Made by a program: the position numbers and the translations under genes
Notes under the pieces: generated by a model
Database searches by the model: none
The model's input: the letters and a program-made list of their open reading frames with translations, nothing else
Told to the model about the DNA's origin: nothing
In this document: one piece after another, positions 62,745 to 64,000 of the stretch
How positions within the stretch are numbered: the first letter of the stretch is position 1
Layout: each line of letters opens with the position of its first letter
Source of the DNA: Albibacterium bauzanense
Lineage (GTDB): Bacteria > Bacteroidota > Bacteroidia > Sphingobacteriales > Sphingobacteriaceae
Direction: 5' to 3'
NCBI RefSeq assembly: GCF_004339765.1
Contig: NZ_SMGO01000001.1
Coordinates: 1,240,001-1,304,000, forward strand
DNA: 64,000 bases

Positions 62745-64000
62745 TTATGAATTTCTTCTTTGTTTTAAATCTGTTTCTATCTGTACTTCTGTTTTCTTGT
62801 CTATTTTATAGAAGAAAAGTAGCCCGACAGCAATTAGAAAAGGAATTGATGGAAAAATGCTTACTAATAACTTTGTACCGTGTATCGCTGAGGCTGATTG
62901 TACCAAATCGCTACTGGGAATATAATTATAGAGCCCTAAAATCCATGCTAACAATGCACTACCAAAACTAAGCCCTACTTTCAGTCCTACCATCATGGCT
63001 GAAAATATAATGCCAGTAGCGCGGCGATTATTTTTCCATTCACTATAATCAGCAACATCAGCAATCATAGCCCAAAGTAAAGGTATGGTGATACCATAGA
63101 AAAAGCCATGTAAGATTTGTGAACCAAATATCAGTCCTACCGCCTTCGGTGGAAAGAAATAGAAAATGAATATAAAGAATGTTGAAAGAAGCAATGCGAT
63201 ACCAAATACATCCCTTTTACCATATTTATCGGCGAATCTTTTTGACAATGTAATACCTACAATCATGAAAATAATTCCTCCAGCATTAAACAATCCAAAT
63301 CCGGCAGAAGAAGGATCTTCTCCAAAAAAGTTAAGGTTAAGGTTTGCAAGACTGCCTGTTATTGGATTAACAAAGTTGGCCAAACTCTCGATATCTACAT
63401 AATTTTTAAAATAGTATACATAACTCCCACCTTTCATGGCTAAGGTCACAAAAACCAATGTCGTCGATATTAACATGATGATCCAGGACCTATTGCTAAA
63501 TAAGTCGCCTAAATCTTCTTTTATGCTTGATTTCTGTTCAGGTTTGGGTACGATCCGCTCATGAGTAGTAAAAAATGTAATTAATAACATGGCCGTACCA
63601 ATTACTGCCAACCACGTCATCACTTTTTCTATTCCTACAGCCTGATCACCCCCTCCGGCGGTTTCGATGATTGGGAGCATAAAGACCTGTACGAAAAACT
63701 GGGCAAACATCACTGCAACAAAACGATAAGACGACAGACTGTTCCGTTCCTTCATATCGCCAGTAATAACTCCGCTTAACGCAGAATAGGGAAGGTTGTT
63801 TGCCGCATACAACAGCAGCAACAAGGTATAGGTCACAACAGCATAAATTAGCTTTCCTTTGTATGAGAACTCTGGTGTACTGAAAGCTAATATTGCAACT
63901 ACGCCAAGCGGTATGGCCGTCCACAATATCCATGGTCTGAACTTACCCCACCTCGATTCTGTTCTATCTGCAAGTGCTCCCATAATTGGATTAAATCCAA
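62745..64000 (-). CDS. Sugar:cation symporter, GPH/MelB-type MFS, 5' end cut by window
   Basis: A transporter of the glycoside-pentoside-hexuronide family, with about ten hydrophobic helices in the visible 417 residues. The reading frame is open to the right edge: before the ATG at 63983 the codons read GFNPI, giving the family motif NPIMGALADRTESRWGKFRP. That ATG is therefore internal, and roughly 60-70 N-terminal residues lie outside. Other family-like parts are NNLPYSALSGVITGDMKERN and PLLWAMIADVADYSEWKNNR. It pairs with GH43 to import and cleave pentose-containing oligosaccharides. Confidence 0.9.
   Translation of the reverse strand, partial: GFNPIMGALADRTESRWGKFRPWILWTAIPLGVVAILAFSTPEFSYKGKLIYAVVTYTLLLLLYAANNLPYSALSGVITGDMKERNSLSSYRFVAVMFAQFFVQVFMLPIIETAGGGDQAVGIEKVMTWLAVIGTAMLLITFFTTHERIVPKPEQKSSIKEDLGDLFSNRSWIIMLISTTLVFVTLAMKGGSYVYYFKNYVDIESLANFVNPITGSLANLNLNFFGEDPSSAGFGLFNAGGIIFMIVGITLSKRFADKYGKRDVFGIALLLSTFFIFIFYFFPPKAVGLIFGSQILHGFFYGITIPLLWAMIADVADYSEWKNNRRATGIIFSAMMVGLKVGLSFGSALLAWILGLYNYIPSSDLVQSASAIHGTKLLVSIFPSIPFLIAVGLLFFYKIDKKTEVQIETDLKQRRNS

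Noticed and set aside
63983-64000. ATG at 63983 as start of the symporter
   Set aside because: The codons before it give NPI in front of MGALADRT, the conserved interior of GPH transporters; the true start is outside the window.

Overview
The window is AT-rich chromosomal DNA of a Bacteroidota bacterium, most likely of the Sphingobacteriaceae (Pedobacter/Solitalea-like; the genus is a guess). The evidence is paired SusC/SusD proteins, a FecR/ECF-sigma pair, a SusC with an N-terminal STN domain, the bacillithiol enzyme BshC, DUF4271 beside hemD, HmuY-type haem uptake, and several upstream regions carrying the Bacteroidota -7 promoter box TAnnTTTG. No rRNA, tRNA, CRISPR array, insertion sequence, prophage or transposase was seen. 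Coding density is high: the only stretch over 300 bp without a gene is 56632-56948.

Layout. (1) 1-18805 is mostly housekeeping: the 3' end of rimO, bshC, a leftward operon of histidine kinase, response regulator, TPR protein, hemE and hemJ, then uvrC, DUF4271-hemD, an aldehyde dehydrogenase, cbpA-cbpM, a three-gene TrpXYZ-like ABC importer, prfC, a metallophosphatase and a TauE/SafE permease. (2) 18827-43321 is a 24.5-kb block entirely on the minus strand, devoted to carbohydrate use and periplasmic oxidation. It holds two outer-membrane DUF1080 (3-keto-glycoside lyase/hydrolase family) proteins, two large haem-binding beta-propeller dehydrogenase-like lipoproteins, a cysteine-free FGE-fold protein, an esterase, a rhamnose symporter and rhamnose isomerase, a GH5 glucanase, a sigma/anti-sigma/SusC/SusD uptake unit, a PQQ-dependent dehydrogenase with an inserted cytochrome c domain, and a TonB-dependent receptor resembling the PQQ importer PqqU/YncD. 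(3) 43455-45800 holds a bleomycin-resistance-like VOC protein, a TspO-related membrane protein, and a nitroreductase divergent from an HxlR regulator, with twin operators between them. (4) 45999-53000 is a complete rightward haem-uptake operon (TonB receptor, HmuY, HmuT, HmuU, HmuV, HmuS) ending in a very strong hairpin. (5) 53082-61631 holds a pirin and a phosphoester-scavenging group: glycerophosphodiesterase, calcineurin-type phosphoesterase, Oar-like TonB receptor and nucleotide pyrophosphatase. (6) 61682-64000 has a GH43 enzyme and a GPH-type sugar symporter that runs off the right edge.

How the genes may work together. The minus-strand block reads best as an oxidative route for plant-type glycans: outer-membrane capture by SusCD, cleavage by GH5 and the esterase, periplasmic oxidation by haem- and PQQ-linked dehydrogenases, lysis of keto-sugars by DUF1080 proteins, and import of rhamnose. 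The PqqU-like receptor would scavenge the cofactor, since no PQQ biosynthesis genes are visible here. The haem operon next door would supply haem iron to an envelope rich in c-type cytochromes; a haem-promoter-like motif also lies in front of the dehydrogenase cluster. These links are inferences from gene content and order.

The most unusual non-coding feature is a 110-bp array of ten 11-bp units (42404-42513) just upstream of the promoter of the dehydrogenase cluster. Several convergent gene pairs share long perfect palindromes as terminators, some starting inside the coding sequence.
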